From the NCBI GenBank assembly GCA_026770025.1, contig JAMXDE010000006.1, forward strand, positions 2,982,001 through 3,046,000: a DNA stretch of 64,000 bases, given 5' to 3'. The notes under the pieces were generated by a model, which worked only from the letters and a program-made list of their open reading frames with translations, was not told the DNA's origin and did no database searches. Each line of letters opens with the position of its first letter. Within the stretch, counting starts at the first letter, position 1. Shown here piece by piece: positions 50,717 to 61,253 of the stretch. The position numbers and the translations under genes are program-made. The stretch is from Craspedostauros australis. Taxonomy: Eukaryota; Bacillariophyta; Bacillariophyceae; Mastogloiales; Achnanthaceae.

Positions 50717-53248
50717 TCATCGTGCGCTCATGGCGATCGATTTGTTCTTGTGGGCGTTGTACTGATGCGACTTCACGCCCAGTGCGACGCCCTTCTGGCC
50801 AAAGTCGTACTCCATCCGGATGGGCGACACGACGCGGCAGTCGGGGCACAGGATGTACTTGGCATCATCGAGCGACATCAGCTCGAGGTTGCAGGCGAAG
50901 CAGCTGGTGGGCATCACGTTGCCTGTTGTCATCGCCCTGTACATTTCGTCGGCGGGTCGGAGCGGTTCCATCACGCCGGGTGCCACTTCGATGGAAGGGA
51001 TGGGCGCCAACGCTGTCGCCGTTGTTGTCGTTGTTGCCGACGTCGTCGCAGTTGCACTCGCTGTTCGCTGTGGCTGGATGGACCTCGATGGCGGTGTCAG
51101 CGATCGCGTTGCGCTTGGGCGCGGGCTGACCGTTCGTTGCCGTTGCTGTATCGCAACTATGCTAGGCATGCGGCGGTCATGGACGTTGCAGCTGTTGGAG
51201 CGTCTCCTTCTCTGCGGCATCGGCGATGTAGGGGCGCTTGTGGTTGGCCCCGAAATCAAGTCGTCCTGAATGCTGGGCGTGCGACAAGCGCCCACTGTCG
51301 TTCGCGGTCTGGATCGCGGTGAGATGATTCGTTCCGTCGCTCTCATCGTGGCTGTTCTGGTGCCAGCGACGTCGCTGCCGGAGTTGACACTGTCGGCCAC
51401 GGAGCCGTCCGTGTTCGAACTTTCGTCGCGCGCATTGCCTGTGACATGGGTTTGTTGGCGATTGGCAATCTGCATGCTCCTGCGCACGGATGCAGGTGGC
51501 AGGATCCGCTCGGTGATAACGCGGCCCGTGTCTTCTGATCCAAAGCTCGACGGGGAATGTACCAGTCGGCGCTTTTGGGAAAGGGATGGCGTTTGCCGGG
51601 CAATGAGTGGACGGTAGACGCTGGGGGCCTCAATACCGGCATACAACGAATGGCGGCGTGGTGCGGTGAGGTTTTCGACTTCCACAGTCTCGTGATGTTG
51701 CGGGGCAGTGTGCATTTGATGCAGATTCGGAGCCACTGACGGAAGTGGGGATCGTGGCGGCAGTGACATGGTCGGTTTGGACTTGTTGCTGGTTGGAGTG
51801 GACGGTTCCGAACCCGTGGGAGAGGGCATCGGTTTCCCTGAAGATCGCTGTTGATTCGAGGCTGGCCGTCCCTGTGAATGCGCCTGCGAATGTGACGATG
51901 ATGCTGACGCAGACGTTGCTGAAAGCGCTTCTGCTGGGCTTGAATGATCCACAAGATATTCGTCTTCGGCCACCAGTGTTCTATCAGTCTCGTCAGTATA
52001 TCCGGCATCCGGACCATCGTAATCATCCGCATCGTGCGCAAACACGGACTCCTCGCAGATGCGATCAGATCCGGAGGACGTTTCTGAGTCGCGATGCGCA
52101 ACGCGCCCGCCTCTGCCAGGATACTCCTGCTGCCGCTGCTGTTGCGGACGAGAGCGATGGAATTGCACCGGTTGCTCGTTGCCACTATCCGTGTGTTGTT
52201 TGAACGGAGCGCGCGTTGTTGTGGTGTGAGCATTGCGCATGCTGTTAACGTCATGGCGCTTGATTGGGGAGATGGGCACTAACTCGGAGTGATTGGACAT
52301 GGAGACGTGCCTCTCTTTGAGCGCCGCATCTTCATGCAGCAGGCTCGTTGAGAAGAAGGGGCGCGACATGGCCTCAAAGAGCGAGAGCTGCGCTTCCGTC
52401 GCATCGAACTGGTCACTCTGGTTGTGATGCTGCTGCTGCGAGTGATGGTTGTGGTTGTCCTGTTGTTGTTCCTCCTCATCATCATCTTCACGAACGGGCA
52501 GCACCCTGCTATGGTGGCTCGTGGCGATATCGACGGCGTACCTTTGTGGTTGCCCTCCGGTTCTGAGAGCGCCGCTGCGCGTTGAGCTCGTCCTGTAAGA
52601 TCGACGGCTGCCGTTGCCCTCTTCGTTCACATTGCGACGGCCGCCATGGGTGGATTCCCACCCGATGGAACCGAACAGAGCGACTGTGTTGATGCTCTGC
52701 GTACCGATGCTGTGATTCGACACCTGGCGTCGGAAAGCAGGCCGCTCGGTGGCGTACATGGGAGGGAAGTTCACGGGATCTTCAACCTCCATGGCACGCT
52801 CCATGAAGGTTCTGTTTTCGGTTGAGAAGATGATGGGAGTTGTGATCTCGCTCACGTCTCCCAGACTGGTGCCGCTGTAGCATCGCCGCATGGTCGTCTG
52901 CTCTGCCTCATCGTCGTTGGTGCTGTACTGCTCTTCGTACTGAATCATTGTGGGGACGAAGTTGATATCATCGACGGATCTGCTGTGGTTCCTGCTTTTC
53001 TGACGTCGTCGGTGAAGCTGTGATCGCTTCTTGGAATGCTGCTGCTTCTGCTGCGATTGCGGCTGCTGCTGCTGCGACTGCTGCTTGTTCCGATTGCCGT
53101 TTGGAAAGGCGCCCAGGATCATGTTGCGAAAGCGAGCCTTCGTTGTACCGCCGCCGTTCTTCTTCATCTTTGGTGACCGTTGTGGCTGCGATTGAGGCTG
53201 TTGCCGAAGTTGTGGGGATGGCAATGATGTGGGTTGGGAATGCATCAT
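50717..53248 (-). CDS. Large disordered protein with C-terminal four-cysteine module, 843 aa
   Basis: Most of the protein is low complexity: Gln/Pro/Ser at the start, a Gln run with basic residues (~50-90), Asp/Glu/Gln/His in the middle, and Ser/Arg/Pro later. The last ~90 residues are ordered. PSIEVAPGVMEPLRPADEMY leads into MPTSCFACNLELMSLDDAKY and ILCPDCRVVSPI, giving CX2C-X16-CX2C, which should bind one zinc ion. This end module, with its APGV-EPLR lead-in and CPDCRVVSP finish, resembles one I recall from diatom proteins of unknown function. KKNGGGTTKARFRNMILGAF near residue 30 is another short ordered patch. Nothing suggests an enzyme; an adaptor role is a guess. ATG 53248 is the first in frame. 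Confidence 0.8.
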   Translation of the reverse strand: MMHSQPTSLPSPQLRQQPQSQPQRSPKMKKNGGGTTKARFRNMILGAFPNGNRNKQQSQQQQPQSQQKQQHSKKRSQLHRRRQKSRNHSRSVDDINFVPTMIQYEEQYSTNDDEAEQTTMRRCYSGTSLGDVSEITTPIIFSTENRTFMERAMEVEDPVNFPPMYATERPAFRRQVSNHSIGTQSINTVALFGSIGWESTHGGRRNVNEEGNGSRRSYRTSSTRSGALRTGGQPQRYAVDIATSHHSRVLPVREDDDEEEQQQDNHNHHSQQQHHNQSDQFDATEAQLSLFEAMSRPFFSTSLLHEDAALKERHVSMSNHSELVPISPIKRHDVNSMRNAHTTTTRAPFKQHTDSGNEQPVQFHRSRPQQQRQQEYPGRGGRVAHRDSETSSGSDRICEESVFAHDADDYDGPDAGYTDETDRTLVAEDEYLVDHSSPAEALSATSASASSSHSQAHSQGRPASNQQRSSGKPMPSPTGSEPSTPTSNKSKPTMSLPPRSPLPSVAPNLHQMHTAPQHHETVEVENLTAPRRHSLYAGIEAPSVYRPLIARQTPSLSQKRRLVHSPSSFGSEDTGRVITERILPPASVRRSMQIANRQQTHVTGNARDESSNTDGSVADSVNSGSDVAGTRTATMRATERIISPRSRPRTTVGACRTPSIQDDLISGPTTSAPTSPMPQRRRRSNSCNVHDRRMPSIVAIQQRQRTVSPRPSATRSLTPPSRSIQPQRTASATATTSATTTTTATALAPIPSIEVAPGVMEPLRPADEMYRAMTTGNVMPTSCFACNLELMSLDDAKYILCPDCRVVSPIRMEYDFGQKGVALGVKSHQYNAHKNKSIAMSAR

Positions 53249-53509
53249 GATTCTTTGAATGACTGGGAGGCAGGGCTGTTGAGGAGCTGCGAGGTTCGTT
53301 GAAGTCTCTCTTTTGGGGCAGAGTATGGGACGATTATAATAATCGTGCTCTTGTGCGTATCTGTGGAACTACCCGTTGCACGAGTGGGGGTATCCGATAC
53401 TTGGATTGAAGATGCGAGTGAAGTGCTCGGCTGGTGTGGTAAAGAACAAAGAGAAGCGGAATAGGATAGCAGTGAAGACGCTGACGACGATGAGGACAGC
53501 GTCACCAGT

Positions 53510-53965
53510 CTATTTGTAATTGTGTGGGCACCTGTTGATGAGTGGGTGGGGCTGTGGAGTTGGAACGGAAGTAGTTTTATGTTGCTTCAACCCGCCACTG
53601 ATGTTACTGTTGTCGCTGTTGCTGCTGTTGCTGCTGTTGTTGCTGTTGTTGCTTCTGGTGGTATTAGGAGTTGCTGGTTCTGATGCTTGCGGGACCGTGC
53701 TGGCTGGTCTGCTTCCATGTGATGTGTGAGTTGGAGACTTGACCTCCTTTGGCTGTCCGAAGAGAGGTACTACAGTCTCACTGTTCTGCTCGTACTTGAC
53801 ACGAGTATTCCAATGCTGGTACTGTGGCTCGTTTGTGAACGCCTCGGAGTGAGCCGAGAAGGAGATTTGGGTGAGAAAGCGATTTTGTTCTGCCCCTGTT
53901 GAGCTTTTATGTGTTCTCCCAGACAACGGAACTCCCAACAAGGAGTCTCTCTTTGCATTGTTCAC
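53510..53965 (-). CDS. Possible small protein, 151 aa, unknown
   Basis: It starts MNNAKRDSLLGVPLSGRTHK and ends with an Asn/Ser run and a Pro-rich tail. The middle (FSAHSEAFTNEPQYQHWNTR) is polar with aromatic residues, like a real but disordered protein. It lies upstream of, and in the same direction as, the four-cysteine gene. It could be a separate gene or an upstream exon. Confidence 0.4.
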   Translation of the reverse strand: MNNAKRDSLLGVPLSGRTHKSSTGAEQNRFLTQISFSAHSEAFTNEPQYQHWNTRVKYEQNSETVVPLFGQPKEVKSPTHTSHGSRPASTVPQASEPATPNTTRSNNSNNSSNSSNSDNSNISGGLKQHKTTSVPTPQPHPLINRCPHNYK

Positions 53966-55831
53966 ATGACGTGTGGGCGTCTTTGGGTTGTGATGTTGTC
54001 CCTTTTCCGCGCATCACACGCAGCGTTTCTGCTCCCCCTTGATGTTGGGGGATGTGAATTCAGCGATTTCCGAGCGCACGGCTTGTTGCGGTTTTGGACG
54101 AGTTTGTGTGGGAGAGAGTCGCACTCGTGGTTGGGCCCGATTGTCGTAAGTTGTGGGTGGTGCTGGACAGGTTGGGTCTTGACACACACGGTATTCTGAT
54201 CACGCTTGAAGCCTTGTAGCAAAGCTACGTATGCCCTCGACATAAGCAACCCAAGACCAAACCTTTTTCCACCGTGATTAAATGAACGCAACTTATTAAC
54301 GAGAGACATTACTCAGTGTTCGTCAATTCGGTCATTCCCCCGTGTTGTTGGTCGATCTCCTGTACTATTTATCTCACAAAATACTCGCACATCCATACGT
54401 GCGGACAACAGGGAGATTTCTCCACTTGTTCTGTTGGTTGGAGTTCCACCTCCCGCAACAGCAACAGCACACCAACGCAGACGCAAGGGAACAGCAATGC
54501 GAACATGGGCAGCGGTGTGGGATGGAAAGATAAAACCACGCCGCGAGGATCACCCGCACTTTTTGTCCGACGTATCTTCGCCCTTCGGGGCGTTTGGAGG
54601 TGGCGATTACTGGGAGCACCATGACAGGAACAACAAGAACAACAACAACGGCATCACCAACTTCCGCAGCGACACTCCGGTGGTGAGAACGTCAAGGATT
54701 TCACCAGCCGCAACAACAATACCCGTGGCAATAATGCTCTGGATTGCGGCAGGTGTGTGACGATGATGGCGACGATGATGATTTTGCGTCATGGCAACGG
54801 TCTGGATCAACCATGTTTCACGTCATTGTGGAAGTTAATTTCTTGTGTGGTGCTCTGTCTGTTCCTTGAAACGGTTTTGGAGCGTGAAACGATGGAATTG
54901 AATTACGTGTTTCTCCAAAGGTTTGGTTTTCGCTCTCCTCACACATGATACTGGAGGGAACGGCAAGAAAAGAAGCAGAAACGGAAGAGGAAGTGGAAGT
55001 GTATGTGGAAGTGTGTGTGGATGCGGGGGCAGAGGTAGAGGCACAAGGAGAATTGATGATGGTCGGAACTCACAGAACGAAGGCACATGGGATTTGACGA
55101 TCCTCGCACCCCTTCGGCGCACGCTTTGTGCAAGCAGAAACCAACGACTTTCGCCCACGTTGATGTTGCCAAAGCCGACTTTGTTGCCTCAGTGCACGAC
55201 ACACCAGCGACGGACGGAGTTGCCGACTCTACTTGCATCGATTCGCCTTGACCGTGGGAATGGAGACGGGGATGATGCTGCCGTCAGCAGCTTGCTACTA
55301 ATAGATAGGTACAGATGTTCGCACATATTCGCACATGTTCGCACTTGTTTGTTTGTGTGGCGCCATCGCGTACCATCCAGCCGCGATGCACCAGAGAGCG
55401 CGATTGCCTTGTCTCCTGGTTTGGTGAGAGAACGTGGCGCCTCGATGCGAAGCCCGAAACGCGGTCGGACAACCCATGCCCGTGGCTATCGTTCCAACAA
55501 GGCAACAATCACCAACACAACCAACAATTGACACAGATGCGCGATCAACACAGGCGCTGTTTGTGCCGTCGTCTCTCTTTTGTTCCCAAGGACATCCATC
55601 TGCCTTGGTTAGTTCTGACTCGCACACCATGCCAACTCCGACTGCGGGTCGTGGGTAGGAGTATTTTGTGAGCATCGCGCAGCACATCGTGGTGGCGCCC
55701 TCTGCATTTACTTCGGCGATAGTGCTCTGTCGAGAGAGACACCGTCGCCATTACCACGCAGCTGATAGTACGTCAATGTTCGTGCCACCTCCCTCGACTC
55801 GCGCCATAGTAGTAGTGATGTAGGAGTCGTG

Positions 55832-55858
55832 CGTTGTACGTTGTACGTTGTACGTTGT
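55832..55858. repeat. Heptamer tandem repeat CGTTGTA, about four units
   Basis: CGTTGTA is repeated head to tail with no gene nearby on either side that it would clearly control. Confidence 0.8.
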
Positions 55859-56908
55859 GATTTCTCCCATCCGCGCGCCGGAGGATGAAACAGCCCTCAT
55901 CCTTGGGACTACTCACTCTGTGGGCCATAGCAAGGATCCTAAGAGCAGAAGGGCGCCATGACAAGGTGGCGGCGGCCTTTCCAACCTGCGAGTATCGCCG
56001 AAGAGTCCTTTCTTCTCACTGCCCCACTCACATCTTGCGACCGCAGCATCTGAATCGCCACAAATCCAACGCAGATGACAAGGGACGAGAAGAGAAATTC
56101 ACACTGGCAACTCCGTTGTTGTTGGCGAACGAATACAGAAGAGAACCCTGGCCTTTCACTCATTCTGCACAATGGTATCCGTCGAACTTTCTTCATTCGT
56201 GTTGCATCACATTGAGCGTGTGGAGGTTGGAGTTGCTCATGCAAACGTTTGTCCAGATTCCTCCATGGATCCATGATCCTCTCGTGCTTTCTGCCAGATG
56301 GAGGAGTTGGATTCACTATCGTGTCTGTCTGTCTGAATGTTCCGTCAGTCTGATGCTTCTGTCTCTGTCTGTATTCAGCAAGACGAAGTCACGCTTTGGC
56401 TAAGCAGACATTCACACTTGTCCGTTTGCGTGTCTGTTTCAATCGAATCTCTCCGATTCCAATTCGTCCGTCCGGAGGTCTGTCTCCAAACATGCATCCA
56501 ACACGAAGTGGACGAGATCAGCAGATGCCACACAACGAGCTGAAGATGTGGACAAGGAGTGGAGGGGCGCCTTTGGAGCACTGAGCAATAGGTCGTATAA
56601 TAACAATCCTTGGACGATTACAAACAGTAGGACGTCACATCGCATCACCACACTGGAGCGACGATGGCGTGAAGCAAGAAAATGGAAGCAACGGAGGCGA
56701 TGGAGTTGTGTTGAATGAATGATTTGAAAAATCTAACTGTTCAGTTTCTATTGTGTTTGTTGTTTGGTGACTGCTTCGGCTTTGTTTGGTTGCGTTGTAT
56801 TTCATTTGGCTTGGTTTGATGGAGATTGCTTGGTGGGCGAAACTTCAATCCAAGCCAAGAATTGTTTTCTCGGGTTGCGATTGTGAATTGCGATGAAAGG
56901 GTGGGGCC

Positions 56909-57418
56909 TTACAAGAAGAGCTGACGCGCAATGCGCTTGTGCGACGCCGCTGGAGATGGACGCATCTTGAGGGAGATGGATCTGGGCAGGCCGAACATGT
57001 GATCGTCATATGTTGGTGTGCTTGCCATTGTGGATCCTCCTGGTGCCAGCATGCTCACGGAGTCATCAATGTCGACATCCTCCAGATCGGGAACCATCAG
57101 CTTCTGGTGCGAATCCAGCACCGAGGAGAGGAAGCTGACGCATTCGCATCCACCCTGCTGCTTCCAAAGGCGCATGCGCTTCTTTGGGTTGGGTGGGGAG
57201 TGGAAGAGCTGGCGGACGGGAGGCAAAGTTGCATCCACTTCTGGCGACATTGGTGGCATGTCTGATGATGCTGTTGTTGCGATTGTGGAATACGGAGACG
57301 ACGGTGGTGATGACAGGGAGATAGATGATACTCTTCGCATGATGGGAGTGATGGTTGAGGAGGTGTTGCAGCTCTGGGTGCTGAAGTTCATGTTCATCAT
57401 TGCGTTGGTGGTGTTCAT
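56909..57418 (-). CDS. Ser/Pro-rich small protein, 169 aa, unknown
   Basis: It starts MNTTNAMMNMNF and is Ser/Pro-rich to about residue 60 (RRVSSISLSSPPSSPYST). It then has RQLFHSPPNPKKRMRLWK, a basic patch that could be a nuclear signal or a docking site. After that comes a more ordered part (CVSFLSSVLDSHQ, then PDLEDVDIDDSVSMLAPGGS) and a C-terminus with FGLPRSISLKMRPSP. The Arg-Xaa-Ser motifs look like kinase sites. No domain is recognised. The minus-strand upstream sequence is CAA-rich and suits a leader. Confidence 0.6.
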   Translation of the reverse strand: MNTTNAMMNMNFSTQSCNTSSTITPIMRRVSSISLSSPPSSPYSTIATTASSDMPPMSPEVDATLPPVRQLFHSPPNPKKRMRLWKQQGGCECVSFLSSVLDSHQKLMVPDLEDVDIDDSVSMLAPGGSTMASTPTYDDHMFGLPRSISLKMRPSPAASHKRIARQLFL

Positions 57419-59488
57419 TTTGATGTTGTCGTTGCTGCTTTTGATTTTCGACGTTGTTTATGTGAGGAAGACTTGTGTTTGTTTTGGTCTGCTTGGTTGA
57501 GAAATGAGAACGATGATGATCTGAAATGAGAGAGAGAGGAAGGATGGAGGAGCTGCGCGTGGGCAAGTGTGTTGGTTGCGTATCGGCTTGGTGTGTGGTG
57601 GGATGTTGTGACCATCACGAGAGTCCTCGGCCAGGATGGTCAGCCGCCACCGTGTGCAACCAAAGTTGCAGCCGATGAAGGCGCAACCCATGGATGCACG
57701 CAACCACCAAAACGCGAACTTGATGCCATCGCCCCAGCCAATGCACGACAGACAACGAGGCTTGACACAAGACTGGCGAGTGTCCTCTCTCCGAGCCTCT
57801 TCGTCGCCCTTTCGGTTTCTTTGCTCTCCATTCGCTTCCTCCAAGCAATCAAAAGTTCGTTCCTCCTCCGATGTTCCTCGTCCGCACTGGCGCACGTTGC
57901 AGCTGCTGTTGGCGTTGCTGTTGCTGTTGTGATCATTTTGCTCGTTGCTGTTCGTCGCCAGAACTTCGTGCCGTTCGTCACATGTCTTCTTGTCCACGTT
58001 TCGGAATTCAAAACGGATGATCGACTCCGTGCAGTCAATGGATGACTGATTCGATCAAACTGGCAGCATCTGACGTGTCATTCAACCATCGATCTATTCG
58101 ACCAACGAGTTGATCACTCAGCGCGGTGTCCGTCCGTTGAAATTCCGCAGGCGAAACTGTTCTTGCATGTTGCTCTCGTTGTTCCCGGATTCATCTTCCA
58201 ATGCCGGGATTAATATGCGTATCTCGTGAGATGATTGGCCAGTGTCAAATACGGTTCTTACGTTGAAAAGACTGTTTGCGTTAAGTGATATCGTGCGTAG
58301 AGCCATGCTGACTTGGGTGGACTGAGTTTACTTGGGCAGATCAATCCGTTAGATAACCGTCAATTGCATCGAAACGTATCACATTCACGGCGCGTCGTCT
58401 CACATAACGCAAACAGAAATTTCCGTACCACATGGAGCGCATGAACTTTTCTGTACGTGGACTGACGAAAAATGCATAATAGTAAAACGCACGATAACAC
58501 ATGTCACATCACAGCATCTCCCCTTGTTTGCTCTCTTTCTCACTGCGGATGATGGCACTGCTGTTCAATGAGAAAATTTTGGATACGCTGTCATGCTTGA
58601 CCGTATTCGCATCATCAACAGGAGCACCGAAAGCACCAAAGAAAAAGGGTCGCCAGAAGGTGTTGCTCAGTGTTATTCCCGTGAGAATGCTGTGAGTATG
58701 GTGAAGTTGATGGCGCACCTCCTGCGGAAACCCGACCCTGGACACAGACTCAACGGAAAGTCAACATCATGGACACCCCCAGCACTAACGGATGGCGAGT
58801 GGAAGCAACCTCGAGCGTTTGTGGCATCTCCTCTCTCCAAAACATCTGGACAACACAGGCGGGAACGAAACAGCAAGCCCCACTCTCCCATTATCATCAT
58901 CCGCATCCGTATCGTCGGTGTCATCGGTATCGTTGTTGTTGTTGTTCTCGCTATCATCCATCGTTGCCAACCACATTGTCTGTGCCATCCATTCTCAGCA
59001 ACAGCGAACAGTAGCGTGAACAGCAACGTTAACAAGAACATCACCCGAGTATCGTACTTCGCTCTCCTTCACGATTTGTGTCGATCGCTTCAGCGACATC
59101 GTTGCGCGGACAAGCACCAATCCATCCATTGCTACGCGAGGACTCTTCCCCCTCCACCAAAGTTAGGACATCATCCATCGGCATCCAACCAACAAACCAA
59201 CAAGCAAAGAACCACAACAACGGCAGCAACTACGGCAGCAATAACGACAGTGACGAGCCAGAAGCAACGGCCACAACTATCATTCTCACCACGAACGACG
59301 ACATTTCTTCGGCGACCATTACATTGACACCCACAGCCACAGTCACATTCTCATTCAGTTCCCAACTCCCACCAAGCAACTGATCCGCGCAAGACGGCTC
59401 TGTTGGAAGACTCCCACAAGACCAAACGATTGCATAAAAACTCCAGTCAAACCGCGCTGCGCTCGATAGCACAGTACGCGTATCCGCA
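57419..59488. other. Intergenic, 2.1 kb
   Basis: Overlapping ORFs on both strands at 57458-58045 have no recognisable motif. 58593-59327 (plus) is open but Thr/Asn/His-rich, and looks like the leader region of the gene that starts at 59489. Confidence 0.5.
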
Positions 59489-60475
59489 TTGACTGCGATG
59501 AAGCGTGTCATTGCGCCGGAAAGTGATCCGTTCGACGCGAGCGGCGAAGACGATTACAGCTCCTACCTGCTGCAGCAGCTGTCCGCCGAAGAGTCCGTAT
59601 TCGGCACCATCGCCGGCAGCAAGCACAAAGGCATTGCGCCGCCCATCGACGACGACAAGTTGGATGACAATCAACGAACCGTCGAACAACAACAGCAACC
59701 GAACGAGCAGAAAGAGGAACAGCCCGAGGCGGACGGCGACGCATCCTTGCGACAACAGGACAGCGACGCATCGTTGGTGGCGCTGAGCAGCAAGAGGCAC
59801 GCCAGACGGAGGAGGCGGGCACGCAGAGGCAGAAGGGCCCGCAGCGGCGACAAGACCGGAAAGACCGTGACGTTGGTGAAGCTGGTGCCGGAGAGCGAGA
59901 CAGCCGAAGAGGAGAAACCGGTCGCGGAGCAAGTGCAGCGGCGCGACGATCTGGAGGATACCAAAGTCGTCGATCTCAATCGCCATCCGAAGACCGGGTA
60001 CGTGAAGCTGAAGGAGCCGGCCGCCGCCGACATCGCCATCAATATTGGACACGAAGAAGAAGAGGAGAAGCCGCAGAAGGTCGACGAGCCCGCACGCAAC
60101 AGCAGGAAGGCGCGCGACGACACGACGCAGGTCACCGAAGAGAAGACCATGGACGAGGATTTCAGCGTGTCGACGATGCGGACGTACGGCACGTATGGGA
60201 CCTACGGAACCTTGCGCACCGCCGGACTGGATGAGGACCAGACCGTGCTGCTGGAGGAGATGATGAAGGAAAAGAAACGGAGGAACAAGGGCGCCGGCGT
60301 GCTGGCGAGGGCCTCATCGTGCGTGCAGGATCTCAAGGAGGAGATCACGGGGACGTACCAGGATACCGTGGCGAGCATGTCGCAAGTGTGCTGCGCCTTC
60401 ACGCTGACGGATAAGGATCTGCGCGTGGTGTCGGGGCACATCCGTCGTTCGCGACGCGAATTCTCGAAAGTGTGA
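59489..60475 (+). CDS. Charged protein ending in a DTV-SM-QV-AFTLTD module, 328 aa
   Basis: The first ~260 residues are mostly charged and disordered: acidic patches, a Gln run, a very basic cluster (KRHARRRRRARRGRRARSG, ~100-118), then Glu/Lys-rich sequence and a YGT repeat (~225). The last ~60 residues are ordered, with LARASSCVQDLKEEITGTYQ, then DTVASMSQVCCAFTLTDKDL and HIRRSRREF at the end. The same module closes the convergent neighbour at 61254-62750. The basic cluster could target the nucleus or bind nucleic acid. ATG 59489 has another methionine at codon 4. No function can be assigned. Confidence 0.75.
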   Translation: MTAMKRVIAPESDPFDASGEDDYSSYLLQQLSAEESVFGTIAGSKHKGIAPPIDDDKLDDNQRTVEQQQQPNEQKEEQPEADGDASLRQQDSDASLVALSSKRHARRRRRARRGRRARSGDKTGKTVTLVKLVPESETAEEEKPVAEQVQRRDDLEDTKVVDLNRHPKTGYVKLKEPAAADIAINIGHEEEEEKPQKVDEPARNSRKARDDTTQVTEEKTMDEDFSVSTMRTYGTYGTYGTLRTAGLDEDQTVLLEEMMKEKKRRNKGAGVLARASSCVQDLKEEITGTYQDTVASMSQVCCAFTLTDKDLRVVSGHIRRSRREFSKV

Positions 60476-61253
60476 GACAACGAGCGATGGGCTCTTGAGA
60501 GAAGCAACGAGATGAGAAAGGGAAAAGCAAGCGATATGATGTGATATGATACGATATGGCATGGTATTGTATTGCACATATGTGCATCCTGGTACCCATG
60601 GAGAAAGGCCATGGAGGAGCAAGAGAAAGGAGTGAGCTTTCGCGTACGCATAGGAGGTGCTACAGCATGTTGTGATAATAATGAATGTGGATGATCGACA
60701 TGAGGCAATAGAAACAGTAAAAGCAAAGATGGTTGGAAGACAACGAACAGGGAATTATATTATACAAGAGTGCTCCACTCTAATATCCCAGCTGGTTGGA
60801 ACGTGAATTGTTGTCGCCACACGATTGGCGAGTGCTTGGTTGTCTCATTATTTGCAGTGCTCTATGGTACTGTCCGTCACTACGTACACGCTCAATGTTG
60901 TGGTGGTTCAAGTAGAGCGCGACAGCACGGGCAACGGTGATGTGGAACTAATGTATTAGGTATGTATGCCATGCTTCCTTTTCACATGGAATGTTCATAC
61001 GGTACTATTATTATACATACTTTCATTCATAGTATAGATCGTTCTCGTGCTGTTGTATTTTTCTCTGCGTCTGTCTGTCTATCTGTAGCACTATCATTAT
61101 ATAATACCACACATGTAAGTACTTGGCTATCGTTGCGCATGCAGGACGTAATGAATCACAACACATTCCAGTCCAGTCCGTATACCAATAGAGTGAAGTG
61201 CCCCGCTCAGTGTCCAGCTCAGTGTCCAGCTGAGTACCCTCCTCTAATACGAG
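60476..61253. other. Intergenic, 778 bp, between convergent related genes
   Basis: It holds both 3' ends. A small tandem repeat (GCTCAGTGTCCA, about 2.5 units) lies at about 61204-61235. No gene seen. Confidence 0.7.

Larger units (their letters stand above)
53249..56908. other. Intergenic, 3.7 kb, with one possible small gene
   Basis: 53249-53509 is the probable leader of the preceding gene. Beyond the small ORF at 53510-53965 I find only overlapping short ORFs on both strands (for example 54434-54760 and 54923-55531, both plus) without known domains. A CGTTGTA tandem repeat of about four units lies at 55832-55858. Confidence 0.5.

Noticed and set aside
58593-59327. 244-codon plus-strand ORF
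   Set aside because: Thr/His/Asn-rich with no domain; it fits the leader region of the gene at 59489 and overlaps several opposing ORFs.
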